From: JANXQZ01 sp038225555
Lineage (GTDB): Bacteria; Acidobacteriota; Terriglobia; Bryobacterales; Bryobacteraceae
Assembly: GCA_038225555.1 (NCBI GenBank)
Contig: JBBRRB010000004.1
Coordinates: 183,395 to 247,394 of the forward strand
Length of the DNA: 64,000 nt
Direction: 5' to 3'
The position numbers and the translations under genes were made by a program. Shown piece by piece: positions 33,954 through 40,541 of this stretch (the stretch's first letter is position 1; every line of letters starts with the position of its first letter). Under the pieces are notes generated by a model. That model searched no databases. It was not told the DNA's origin and saw only the letters and a list, made by a program, of their open reading frames with translations.

Positions 33954-35246
33954 ATGCACGATTTAGCGTATTTCCGCAGCCATCTTGACGCAATCGCCGA
34001 GAGGCTGGCAACCAGGGGCTTTCAATTCGACGTCGCGGCCTTTCGCGATCTTGACGTTCAGAGACGGGGCGCGCTTACCGAGGTGGAGCAACTCAAGGCT
34101 CAGGTCAACAGCGAGAGCCAGGCCATCGGGAAGCTGAAAAAGCAGGGTGCGGACACCTCCGAACTGCAGGCCACGGTCCGCGCGCTGGGAGATCGGATCA
34201 AGTCGCTGGATGAGAAGGTGAAGGAGGTCGACGAAACCTTTCGCGGTCAGCTCGCGGGGATTCCAAACGTTCCGCACTCGTCCGTGCCCGTTGGCAAGAC
34301 TGAGGACGACAACCTTGAAGTGCGGCGTTGGGGCACTCCTCCCACGTTCGATTTCGAGCCTAAGCCGCATTGGGACCTCGGCCCCGAGCTTGGGATTCTC
34401 GATTTTGATCGGGCAGCCAAAGTAACGGGCGCTCGCTTTGTCGTGTACTGGGAAGCGGGTGCGCGGCTGGAACGGGCGCTGATGAACTTCATGCTCGACA
34501 CGCATACGCGGCAGCACGGATACACCGAGACCTTGCCGCCTTTTATGGTCAATTCGGCGAGCCTATACGGAACCGGCAACCTTCCGAAATTCGCCGCCGA
34601 CCTATTTAAGATCGAGAAGCACGATTTTTGGCTCGTCCCGACGGCCGAAGTGCCGGTAACAAACCTGTTCCGGGATGAGACGCTCGACCTTGAAAAGCTG
34701 CCCATTTGCCTGTGCGCCTATACTCCATGTTTCCGGAGCGAAGCAGGTGCCTATGGCCGCGACGTGCGCGGCATTATTCGGCAACATCAGTTTCAGAAGG
34801 TGGAATTGGTGAAGTTCACCCGCCCTGAGCAAAGTTATGAGGAATTGGACAAACTGACGGCGGATGCAGAGGACATTCTGCAGCGGCTTGGCCTGCCTTA
34901 TCGCACCGTAGTCCTGTGTACTGGCGACATGGGGCCTTCCTCCGCCAAGACTTACGATATCGAAGTCTGGCTACCAGGTCAGAATGCCTATAAAGAAATT
35001 TCGTCCTGTTCGAACTACGAGGCTTATCAGGCTCGGCGTGCGAATATCAGGGCCAAGTCAAGCAAGTCGAAAGCCGACTACGTTCATACGCTGAATGGCA
35101 GCGGTCTTGCGATTGGCCGGACTTGGGTCGCAATCGTCGAAAATTATCAGCAGGCGGACGGGACTATCCTCATTCCCGAGGCATTGCAGCCTTACGTCGG
35201 AAGCGATCGAATTGCGGCGCAATCTTCGAAATCGTTCCGGCCCTAA
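33954..35246 (+). CDS. serS: Seryl-tRNA synthetase
   Basis: A 430-residue class II aminoacyl-tRNA synthetase charging tRNA-Ser (and tRNA-Sec where present). The N-terminal coiled-coil arm that grips the long variable arm of the tRNA covers about residues 28-100. Class II motif 2 is CLCAYTPCFRSEAGAYGRDV, followed by GIIRQHQFQKVELVKFTRPE. Motif 3 is in TLNGSGLAIGRTWVAIVENYQ. The catalytic core also shows TAEVPVTNLFRDE and SSCSNYEAYQARRANI. It starts directly after gltA with no space. Length and motifs are complete. Confidence 0.97.
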   Translation: MHDLAYFRSHLDAIAERLATRGFQFDVAAFRDLDVQRRGALTEVEQLKAQVNSESQAIGKLKKQGADTSELQATVRALGDRIKSLDEKVKEVDETFRGQLAGIPNVPHSSVPVGKTEDDNLEVRRWGTPPTFDFEPKPHWDLGPELGILDFDRAAKVTGARFVVYWEAGARLERALMNFMLDTHTRQHGYTETLPPFMVNSASLYGTGNLPKFAADLFKIEKHDFWLVPTAEVPVTNLFRDETLDLEKLPICLCAYTPCFRSEAGAYGRDVRGIIRQHQFQKVELVKFTRPEQSYEELDKLTADAEDILQRLGLPYRTVVLCTGDMGPSSAKTYDIEVWLPGQNAYKEISSCSNYEAYQARRANIRAKSSKSKADYVHTLNGSGLAIGRTWVAIVENYQQADGTILIPEALQPYVGSDRIAAQSSKSFRP

Positions 35247-35382
35247 GTCCAATCACAAGGGATTCCCGGAATTCCGGTAGCTGTAACTCAAATAGAATGA
35301 TCGGTTTGCTGCAATTGGCACCTTAATTCTAACGACGCGGGCAAGGCTGCGCCCCTAAACTGAAGTCGATTACGATTTTGTT

Positions 35383-35408
35383 CGGACCCGCCCCACTGCG
35401 CGGGTCCG
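35383..35408 (+). promoter_or_regulatory. Strong leader hairpin before the secreted repeat protein
   Basis: A perfect 9-bp stem, CGGACCCGC-cccactgc-GCGGGTCCG, followed by TTCCTTTT and then the AGGAGG Shine-Dalgarno (35416-35421) of the gene at 35428. It could end serS transcripts or act as an attenuator controlling the downstream gene. I found no known riboswitch consensus in the 180-base leader. Confidence 0.5.
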
Positions 35409-35427
35409 TTCCTTTTAGGAGGCAGGA

Positions 35428-36525
35428 ATGCTCAGTTATCGACGATGCCTGAACGGTATCGCTTTGCTTTTTCTGGTGGGGTTTGGCTCGATTTTTGCGG
35501 CACCCCCGCTCACGACGGTGCAGGATATTTTGTTCAACGCGGACGGCACGAAATTCAACGGAACGGCCACCATATCGTGGAACAGCTTTGAGGCGTCCGA
35601 CATGTCCAATATTCCCGCTCATTCGTTCACCACTCAGATTGTAAATGGGCTGGTCCGGGTCCAACTGGTACCGACCACGAACGCGCTTTCGCCCGCAAGC
35701 TATACCGTCGTATACAACAGCGACGGAAGCACTCAGTTTACCGAGAGTTGGGCTGTTCCGCCGAGCAATGTGCCGTTGCGGGTTAGGGATATTCGAATCG
35801 GTGGTCCAGGCAGCATTATCGGAGGAGGCGGGAACCCTCCGCCGCCGCCCATTCTCACGGGCGTGAACATAGCCGACGTAGTCGGGTTGGTAGCGGCATT
35901 GAACACGCGCGCTACTATCGGGACCGGGTTTACACCGTCCCGGGCCGCAGTGATCGATGCGGCGGGTGCACTGGATGGGGCGATCGGGAACGCCGCCGAT
36001 TGCTTGCACGTGGATGGATCCTCGGCAGCTTGTGGCGGCTCCTCGTCGTCCGGTTCGGGCCCGACGTTTGTCGATGGCGAAGTTCCAACAGGGAGCCTGA
36101 ATGGCGTCAATGCGGCGTTCCTGCTAGGGAACATTCCCAGTCCTGCCACTAGCGTTTACCTATACAGGAACGGATTGCTGATGAGGCAGGGCACGGACTA
36201 TTCTCTAACTAATAGCGCCGTCACGTTTGGCCCGTTGTCGCTCCCCCAACCGAACGACATATTGCTAGCCTCCTATCGGATGGGGACAAATTCGTCCGCC
36301 GTAGTGTTCGTGGATGGGGAAATTCCGAGTGGAACAGTGGACGGCTCGAATACGGCGTTCACCTTGAGTTTGGCGCCGAATCCGCCCGCTAGCTTGCAGC
36401 TATATCGGAATGGCATTCATCTGCGGTCGACGCTGGACTACACGGCGTCTGGTGCGTCCATTGTGTTCGTGCCCGGTCAGGCGCCGCGGCCGGGAGATGT
36501 ATTGGTCACCTCCTATCGGAGATAG
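35428..36525 (+). CDS. Secreted protein with two C-terminal repeats
   Basis: A 365-residue exported protein: signal peptide (about 1-24, ending SIFAA), a beta-rich N-terminal domain (DILFNADGTKFNGTATISW to about 120), a Gly/Pro hinge (GGGGNPPPPP) and a Ser/Gly linker. Two tandem repeats of about 72 residues follow (about 214-286 and 293-365): each opens with FVDGE(V/I)P(T/S)G, has LYRNG in the middle and ends with (L/V)(A/T)SYR. This repeat resembles ones in phage tail or structural proteins and in other secreted acidobacterial proteins. A strong AGGAGG precedes the ATG. A surface or extracellular adhesive role is possible but unproven. Confidence 0.8.
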   Translation: MLSYRRCLNGIALLFLVGFGSIFAAPPLTTVQDILFNADGTKFNGTATISWNSFEASDMSNIPAHSFTTQIVNGLVRVQLVPTTNALSPASYTVVYNSDGSTQFTESWAVPPSNVPLRVRDIRIGGPGSIIGGGGNPPPPPILTGVNIADVVGLVAALNTRATIGTGFTPSRAAVIDAAGALDGAIGNAADCLHVDGSSAACGGSSSSGSGPTFVDGEVPTGSLNGVNAAFLLGNIPSPATSVYLYRNGLLMRQGTDYSLTNSAVTFGPLSLPQPNDILLASYRMGTNSSAVVFVDGEIPSGTVDGSNTAFTLSLAPNPPASLQLYRNGIHLRSTLDYTASGASIVFVPGQAPRPGDVLVTSYRR

Positions 36526-36595
36526 CGGGACTACGGTAGGAATAGGGCATTTCACGAATTGCGCACTTGACGCGTTTCATTCATCATGGAGTCAA

Positions 36596-36772
36596 ATGCT
36601 GCGCAGACTCATGGAAAGGCTTTGGCGGGAGGAAGGCGGTCAGGACTTGATCGAATACGCTCTGCTCGCGGCCGCGGTGGTAGTTACAGTGGCCGCCTTC
36701 CTTCCGCCAGTCATCATGCCTGCTGTCAATACAATTTTCTCGAAGATTAGCAGCAGTATGGCCGTTAGTTGA
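36596..36772 (+). CDS. Flp/Fap-type pilin
   Basis: A 58-residue small pilin of the Flp (tight adherence) type. After a short basic leader (MLRRLMERLWREEGG) comes QDLIEYALLAAAVVV, the Flp signature with the conserved Glu and Tyr just inside the hydrophobic helix; prepilin peptidase would cut after the Gly pair. A Shine-Dalgarno GGAG lies six bases before this ATG, deciding the start against longer upstream options in the same frame. No tad secretion genes are in the window, so assembly depends on a distant locus. Confidence 0.85.
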   Translation: MLRRLMERLWREEGGQDLIEYALLAAAVVVTVAAFLPPVIMPAVNTIFSKISSSMAVS

Positions 36773-36793
36773 CACGTTGCGCGGCCGCTTGCT

Positions 36794-37756
36794 CTATTCC
36801 AAATACTTTTTCAGATCGGGGTGCAACTGAGCCTGAACATCCGGATCGTTCAGATTCGCCTTTTCAATTAAACGAGGAGCCAAGTCATTAATCTTAGTCA
36901 CTGGCTGCCCATTCAGTTTCCTAACAGCCGCAATAATCGATTCATAACCCATCTTGAACGGATCCTGCACTACCAACGAATCGATCAACCCCGAATTCAA
37001 ATCATCCAGCAGCGTCGGACTCGAGTCGAACCCAACCAGCTTGATGTGTCCCTGCCGGGTCCGGAGCGCCCGGGCAGCCCCCATCGCGCTCGATTCGTTC
37101 GATGCAAATATCCCATCCACGTCGGGATGCGCCGCCAGCATATTCTCCGACACAGTCATGGATTGGGCGAAATCGGCCATGCCAAACCGCTTGTCGATAA
37201 TTTGAATCCCAGGAAAATCTTTCTTGATAATGTCCTCGAAACCCTTCTCGCGCGCCTCGGTAGAAGCCGCCCCAGGCTGCACTGCGACTACGAAAACCGT
37301 ACCCTTTCCATTCAAAATCTTGCCCATGCGTTGCGCCGCCATCTGTCCCGCCTGGTAATTATTTGTGGCCACCTGCGAGACAAACTTATCCGTGTCTACC
37401 GGCGAATCGAAAATCACCATGGGTATGTTCTGGGCAGCAGCGCGGTCCACCACGCTGACCATCACTTTCTTATCGATAGGCGCCAAGGCGATGGCATCCA
37501 CATGCCGATTAATCATGGCCTCAACAATCTGCAATTGGCCCGTGTAATCGGTTTCAGTCGCTGGACCGTTCCACACCAAATCGATCCCGCTTTCCTTAGC
37601 GGCCTTGGCCGCACCCGCATGCACCGACTGCCAAAACAGGTGCGCCCTCCCCTTCGGGATCACCGCGATCACCTTCTTGTGATCGCGGTTGCAGCCTGCC
37701 ATGCCCGCGCACAACAGGCAGAACAAGGCAAATGCCTTGCTCCTATTTTTTGACAT
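36794..37756 (-). CDS. Sugar-type ABC substrate-binding lipoprotein, orphan
   Basis: A 320-residue periplasmic binding protein of type 1 (RbsB/XylF-like). The lipobox is CAGMAGC with lipid-modified Cys22. KVIAVIPKGRAHLFWQSVHA, NRHVDAIALAPIDKKVMVSV, IPMVIFDSPVDTD, GIFASNESSAMGAARAL and GFDSSPTLLDDLNSGLIDSL are the standard ligand-binding segments. No ABC permease or ATPase is adjacent, so it works with a distant transporter or senses ligand. Its first 14 bases overlap the end of the upstream cysteine-rich protein gene on the same strand. A sugar ligand is likely from the family, not from evidence here. Confidence 0.88.
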   Translation of the reverse strand: MSKNRSKAFALFCLLCAGMAGCNRDHKKVIAVIPKGRAHLFWQSVHAGAAKAAKESGIDLVWNGPATETDYTGQLQIVEAMINRHVDAIALAPIDKKVMVSVVDRAAAQNIPMVIFDSPVDTDKFVSQVATNNYQAGQMAAQRMGKILNGKGTVFVVAVQPGAASTEAREKGFEDIIKKDFPGIQIIDKRFGMADFAQSMTVSENMLAAHPDVDGIFASNESSAMGAARALRTRQGHIKLVGFDSSPTLLDDLNSGLIDSLVVQDPFKMGYESIIAAVRKLNGQPVTKINDLAPRLIEKANLNDPDVQAQLHPDLKKYLE

Positions 37757-38279
37757 AGCCCTGAACGTAAATGGCTTTAAACCCGCCGTGATCCGCTTCG
37801 GTCCCGTTCACTTCCATAATGTGGGCGAAATGATCGATAGCAGCTTGGCGGATGCTGGCTTGCCCGTCGCGACGCGGATCGTGCTCTTCCTCCATCAGCA
37901 TGTAGACCGTTCCATTCTTGGTCAGCAAGCCGATGGGCTGGTTATTCTGGATGCACTTGGTGCCGCAAGCCTTGTGCTTTTCGCCATGCTTGCCCAGTTG
38001 CAGGTAGCAGGAAAGGTCGATGATCTCTCCGGTGGCTGTGATCTGTTTGCCCGCCTGCGGCTTCTTGTCCACTCCCGCCGCGATGGTGGTGTCAGTCCAA
38101 GGTTGGGCCGCTTTGTCTCCCAGCGTTCCCATCGGTTTATCGTAGCTGCCAGCATCGGCGGCCACCGTCATTTCCGGATGCAAGATCGCTCCGGACCCTT
38201 TCTTGGGTTTCTCAGGCGCCTGCGCCAGAATCAGGCCAGCCGCCGCTATCAGTGAAATCGAACTCAAAAACATTTTCAT
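37743..38279 (-). CDS. Secreted cysteine-rich protein (CxxxC-type metal-site candidate)
   Basis: A 178-residue exported protein from the ATG at 38279 (signal MKMFLSSISLIAAAGLILAQ). The core is TGEIIDLSCYLQLGKHGEKH, then KACGTKCIQNNQPIGLLTKN and VYMLMEEEHDPR, near the end HFAHIMEVNGTEADHGG. Three cysteines with flanking histidines look like a metal site or a redox centre. Similar proteins with a D(L/V)xCYLxxG...HxxCxxxC pattern occur in Acidobacteria, without known function. It overlaps the sugar-binding lipoprotein gene by 14 bases and diverges from the thioredoxin-like/MerT-like/selenoprotein operon, so a link to metal or thiol handling is a reasonable guess. Confidence 0.75.
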   Translation of the reverse strand: MKMFLSSISLIAAAGLILAQAPEKPKKGSGAILHPEMTVAADAGSYDKPMGTLGDKAAQPWTDTTIAAGVDKKPQAGKQITATGEIIDLSCYLQLGKHGEKHKACGTKCIQNNQPIGLLTKNGTVYMLMEEEHDPRRDGQASIRQAAIDHFAHIMEVNGTEADHGGFKAIYVQGYVKK

Positions 38280-38383
38280 AATTTGTGTCCCGCTGTCCCC
38301 ATAATTATCGCCGAGCGCCAGGCGCAACGGCTGAAAACTAGCATACTTGGTTTGAATCGAGAGTGTATCCTGAGCATGTGAGC

Positions 38384-38695
38384 ATGGAAATCCAGCTGCT
38401 CTATTTTGACGGCTGCCCAAATCACGAACCCGCCTATGAACGGCTGCGCGAGGTACTGCGTGACGAGGGCATCTCGGTCAAACTTGATCAGGTAGAAATT
38501 TCGAACGAGGCAGACGCGGAGAAGTTCGGCTTTCTGGGTTCTCCCACCATACGGGTGAATGGCAAAGACATTGAGCCTGCATCCCGCGATATGGAAGGCG
38601 GCAAGCTGGCGTGCCGGCGCTACCCAGGCGGAGGATTGCCTTCAGCGGATTTGATCCGAACCGCGCTGCGCGAGGCACAATGTCAGACAGGGTGA
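38384..38695 (+). CDS. Thioredoxin-like small protein (GCPNH type)
   Basis: A 103-residue thioredoxin-fold protein: QLLYFDGCPNHEPAYERLRE places a single active-site Cys11 at the end of the first strand, followed by the first helix. VKLDQVEISNEADAEKFGFL and GSPTIRVNGKDIEP (cis-Pro loop) complete the fold. Such GCPxH proteins often sit next to mercury-resistance or MerT-like genes and are thought to handle thiols or metals. In-frame GTG starts exist at 38363 and 38378; ATG 38384 fits the family start. It overlaps the MerT-like gene, which begins before its stop. Confidence 0.82.
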   Translation: MEIQLLYFDGCPNHEPAYERLREVLRDEGISVKLDQVEISNEADAEKFGFLGSPTIRVNGKDIEPASRDMEGGKLACRRYPGGGLPSADLIRTALREAQCQTG

Positions 38696-39003
38696 ATTCG
38701 ACCGCTGCAAGCATCGCCGCAATCGGGAGCGTTCTTGCCGCGTCCAGTTGCTGTCTACCTATTCTTCCCTTCGTATTTGCAGCCGGACTGGCTGGCAGCT
38801 CGGCCCTTCTTGCGACCCTGCGGCCGTACCTGCTCGCTCTTTCGGTCGCGCTGATTGTGTACGGCTTCTATCGAGCGCGACGGGCGAAACAATGCAAGTC
38901 CCGACCGAGCATCGTGAACTCGGTTCTGCTATGGAGTTCCGCGTTGTTCGTCGGCATTTCAATTCTCTTTCCGCAGGTATTTGCGGACCTGCTAGCCCGA
39001 TGA
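38680..39003 (+). CDS. MerT-like membrane transport protein
   Basis: A 107-residue inner-membrane protein with about three transmembrane helices. The first helix carries the vicinal pair Cys24-Cys25 in VLAASSCCLPILPFVFAAGL, the arrangement by which MerT passes Hg(II) inward. RPYLLALSVALIVYGFYRAR and RAKQCKSRPS follow. The ATG at 38680 lies inside the end of the thioredoxin-like gene, and its TGA overlaps the next gene's ATG (ATGA). No mercuric reductase or MerR regulator is visible, so a role other than mercury resistance is possible. Confidence 0.78.
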   Translation: MSDRVNSTAASIAAIGSVLAASSCCLPILPFVFAAGLAGSSALLATLRPYLLALSVALIVYGFYRARRAKQCKSRPSIVNSVLLWSSALFVGISILFPQVFADLLAR

Positions 39004-39578
39004 ACCGGACGCGCACCCTCATCGCCGTGGGGTTAATCGGCCTCGCCGCAATTTTGTTCTATTTTTACGGTGGGCATCGGGTTCCGAGCGGCCAGCCGCA
39101 GCTTGCCTACCTGACTCCCGAAACCTTCCCCGGCCTGCAGGCCGCTTTCAATTCTGCAAAAAGCGACGTCCGCGTGATGCTGCTTCTCTCTCCCACCTGA
39201 ACAAAATGTCTGCAGGGGGCCTCTGCAGCCGGGCGATTATTGAGAGAGTTCACAGGAAAACCGATCAGCGTATTTGTTGTGTGGGAGCCAGTGCTCTCAA
39301 CCGATTGGAGTGCTCCCGCGACGGCGGCGCTGATGAGAATTTCCGATCCGCGGGCAGTCCAGTTCTGGGATAAGCAGCGGCTCGTTTCCCATACGATGGG
39401 TGAGCACGATAAGAACAGCATCGTTTGGGACCAACTCTCGGTTTATGCGCCAGGCGAGCTGTGGGAAACGGCAGTCCCGCCCCATTCAATTTACGATGGC
39501 AGGACCGTTGTGGAAGCGATCGAGCCAGCCAGAGCAGCGATCAAAGAGGCGCAGTTGAAAGCGCGCTCACGAACGTGA
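39000..39578 (+). CDS. Probable selenoprotein: membrane-anchored thioredoxin-fold UxxC protein
   Basis: The frame starting with the ATG at 39000 (ATGA overlap) codes for an N-terminal membrane anchor (RTLIAVGLIGLAAILFYFYG), then SDVRVMLLLSPT, then TGA at 39198-39200, and continues in the same frame with TKCLQGASAAGRLLREFTGK, PISVFVVWEPVLSTDWSAP, MRISDPRAVQFWDKQRL and IVWDQLSVYAPGELW to a TGA at 39578. Reading the first TGA as selenocysteine gives Sec67-Thr-Lys-Cys70 exactly where a thioredoxin fold has its CxxC, at the end of a beta strand. The product would have 192 residues. A stem-loop follows the TGA at the spacing expected of a bacterial SECIS. Without recoding, translation would give a 66-residue membrane stub. 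SelA, SelB and tRNA-Sec are not in this window. Confidence 0.75.
39210..39228 (+). promoter_or_regulatory. Candidate bacterial SECIS stem-loop
   Basis: Stem CTGCAG(GG) / (CT)CTGCAG, eight pairs including one G-U, with apical loop GGC at 39218-39220. The loop begins 17 bases after the TGA and contains G in its first two positions, which fits the usual bacterial SECIS geometry (UGA to loop about 16-37 bases). Confidence 0.6.
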
Positions 39579-39966
39579 TGCCGGGGATCGTCTTGCGGCA
39601 TAGGCGGTCATCGTTGGTGATGAAGAGGTCCGCTTTGAAACGCGCGGCGCAAGCCAACTGAATAGCATCGGAAGGACGGATGCTCCTGTCCCGGCGGATC
39701 TGCGCGTACAGCTCACTGGTAGGCATGTCGAAATCCACCACCCGAATGGCATCGCTCTGGAACAGGGACCGATACCGATCTACCAGGGCCGCGTCCCCGA
39801 TTGCCAGAGGCTTTGTCAAAACTTCACCGACGGTCAGCGTGCTCGTGAGCAACTCATCGCCGCGCTCCTTCATCCGGCGATACAACTCCAGCACTGTCTT
39901 GCCGAACTTGGGGTTCTTCTCGAACAAATAAATAAAGAGGTGTGTGTCCCAAAAGATAAGCGCCAT
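39541..39966 (-). CDS. PIN-domain toxin (VapC-like ribonuclease)
   Basis: A 141-residue PIN nuclease. The acidic active-site residues are Asp7 (FWDTHLFIYLFE), Glu48 (LTVGEVLTKP), Asp100 (IRPSDAIQLACAA) and Asp119 (LFITNDDRL). Such proteins cut RNA and are held in check by a co-expressed antitoxin. The gene starts six bases after the stop of the winged-helix gene at 39973-40452, the usual antitoxin-toxin order. Its 3' end overlaps the 3' end of the selenoprotein gene by 38 bases in convergent orientation. Confidence 0.88.
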   Translation of the reverse strand: MALIFWDTHLFIYLFEKNPKFGKTVLELYRRMKERGDELLTSTLTVGEVLTKPLAIGDAALVDRYRSLFQSDAIRVVDFDMPTSELYAQIRRDRSIRPSDAIQLACAARFKADLFITNDDRLCRKTIPGITFVSALSTAPL

Positions 39967-39972
39967 GAGAAA

Positions 39973-40452
39973 TCACCAGCCCGCTCGTAAGGATTCGACA
40001 TATGAGTCTGCGTCCGTATCGGCCCAGATCTCTTGGCCCAGTCCCCACATTTGCTCGGCGAGATCTGGCTGCGGAGTGGCGGTGGGACGGCGACAATACT
40101 TTTCCTCGTACCAATCCAAGAGGCCCCAGTACTCGGTGGGAATCTCTTCCCGTTTGGGCTTTGTTTTTCCGTGGCGCTCCGGGTGCGAGCGGTCGCCGGG
40201 CCTGTAAAGACGCCTTAGCTCGTCGTTCAGCCTCATCAGCATACGATAGTGGCCCCCATTGGGCTTTGCATTTGCTACCAAGTGCGAACTGAGATGAGCG
40301 GACAGCGTTTGCGGGTTGACATCCGGCTTCAGAAGTCGAGCCGCTCTAGCGATCTCCTTGGTTGTAAACGATTCGCGATCGCCATGATCACGGTGAAGGG
40401 AGGCAAGCGCGATCCAGACTGCATCCGCGATCTTGAGCGGTGTGGATGTCAT
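39973..40452 (-). CDS. Winged-helix antitoxin paired with the PIN toxin
   Basis: A 159-residue protein. The N-terminal 75 residues (KIADAVWIALASLHRDHGD, then SFTTKEIARAARLLKPDVNP, QTLSAHLSSHLVANAKPNGG) look like a winged-helix DNA-binding domain. The middle is charged, and the C-terminus QEIWADTDADSYVESLRAGW resembles the short toxin-binding tail of PIN-partner antitoxins. I start it at the ATG at 40452 because a promoter with ideal spacing places initiation at that base; a TTG seven codons upstream lies inside the operator. It most likely represses its own promoter via the inverted repeat at 40462-40482 and neutralises the downstream toxin. Confidence 0.75.
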   Translation of the reverse strand: MTSTPLKIADAVWIALASLHRDHGDRESFTTKEIARAARLLKPDVNPQTLSAHLSSHLVANAKPNGGHYRMLMRLNDELRRLYRPGDRSHPERHGKTKPKREEIPTEYWGLLDWYEEKYCRRPTATPQPDLAEQMWGLGQEIWADTDADSYVESLRAGW

Positions 40453-40458
40453 ATCAGG

Positions 40459-40487
40459 AGCATACCTTGACAACCAAGGTATGGCAA
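40459..40487 (-). promoter_or_regulatory. Promoter with overlapping palindromic operator, toxin-antitoxin operon
   Basis: On the minus strand, TTGCCA (40487-40482), a 17-base spacer, then TATGCT (40464-40459). A perfect 8-bp inverted repeat, ATACCTTG-acaac-CAAGGTAT (40462-40482), fills the spacer and the edge of the -10 box. Initiation about seven bases after the -10 box falls on the A of the ATG at 40452, giving a leaderless mRNA. Confidence 0.65.
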
Positions 40488-40541
40488 GAGATTCTTCTTA
40501 GGTAGCCGAGGTGGTTTTGATAGAGTAAGACTCACCACGTG

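Noticed and set aside
35290..35375. Possible cyclic di-GMP riboswitch before the secreted protein and pilin
   Set aside because: I looked for the conserved loops of the GEMM motif and did not find them; only the simple hairpin is supported.
36794..37756. Complete sugar ABC transporter
   Set aside because: Only the binding lipoprotein is present; neighbours are unrelated.
38680..39003. Classic mercury-resistance operon
   Set aside because: No MerR, MerP or mercuric reductase is visible; only a MerT-like protein and thiol proteins are present.
39000..39200. A separate 66-residue membrane protein ending at the first TGA
   Set aside because: The same frame continues with a coherent thioredoxin-fold sequence and no new start codon with a Shine-Dalgarno, so one recoded gene explains the data better.
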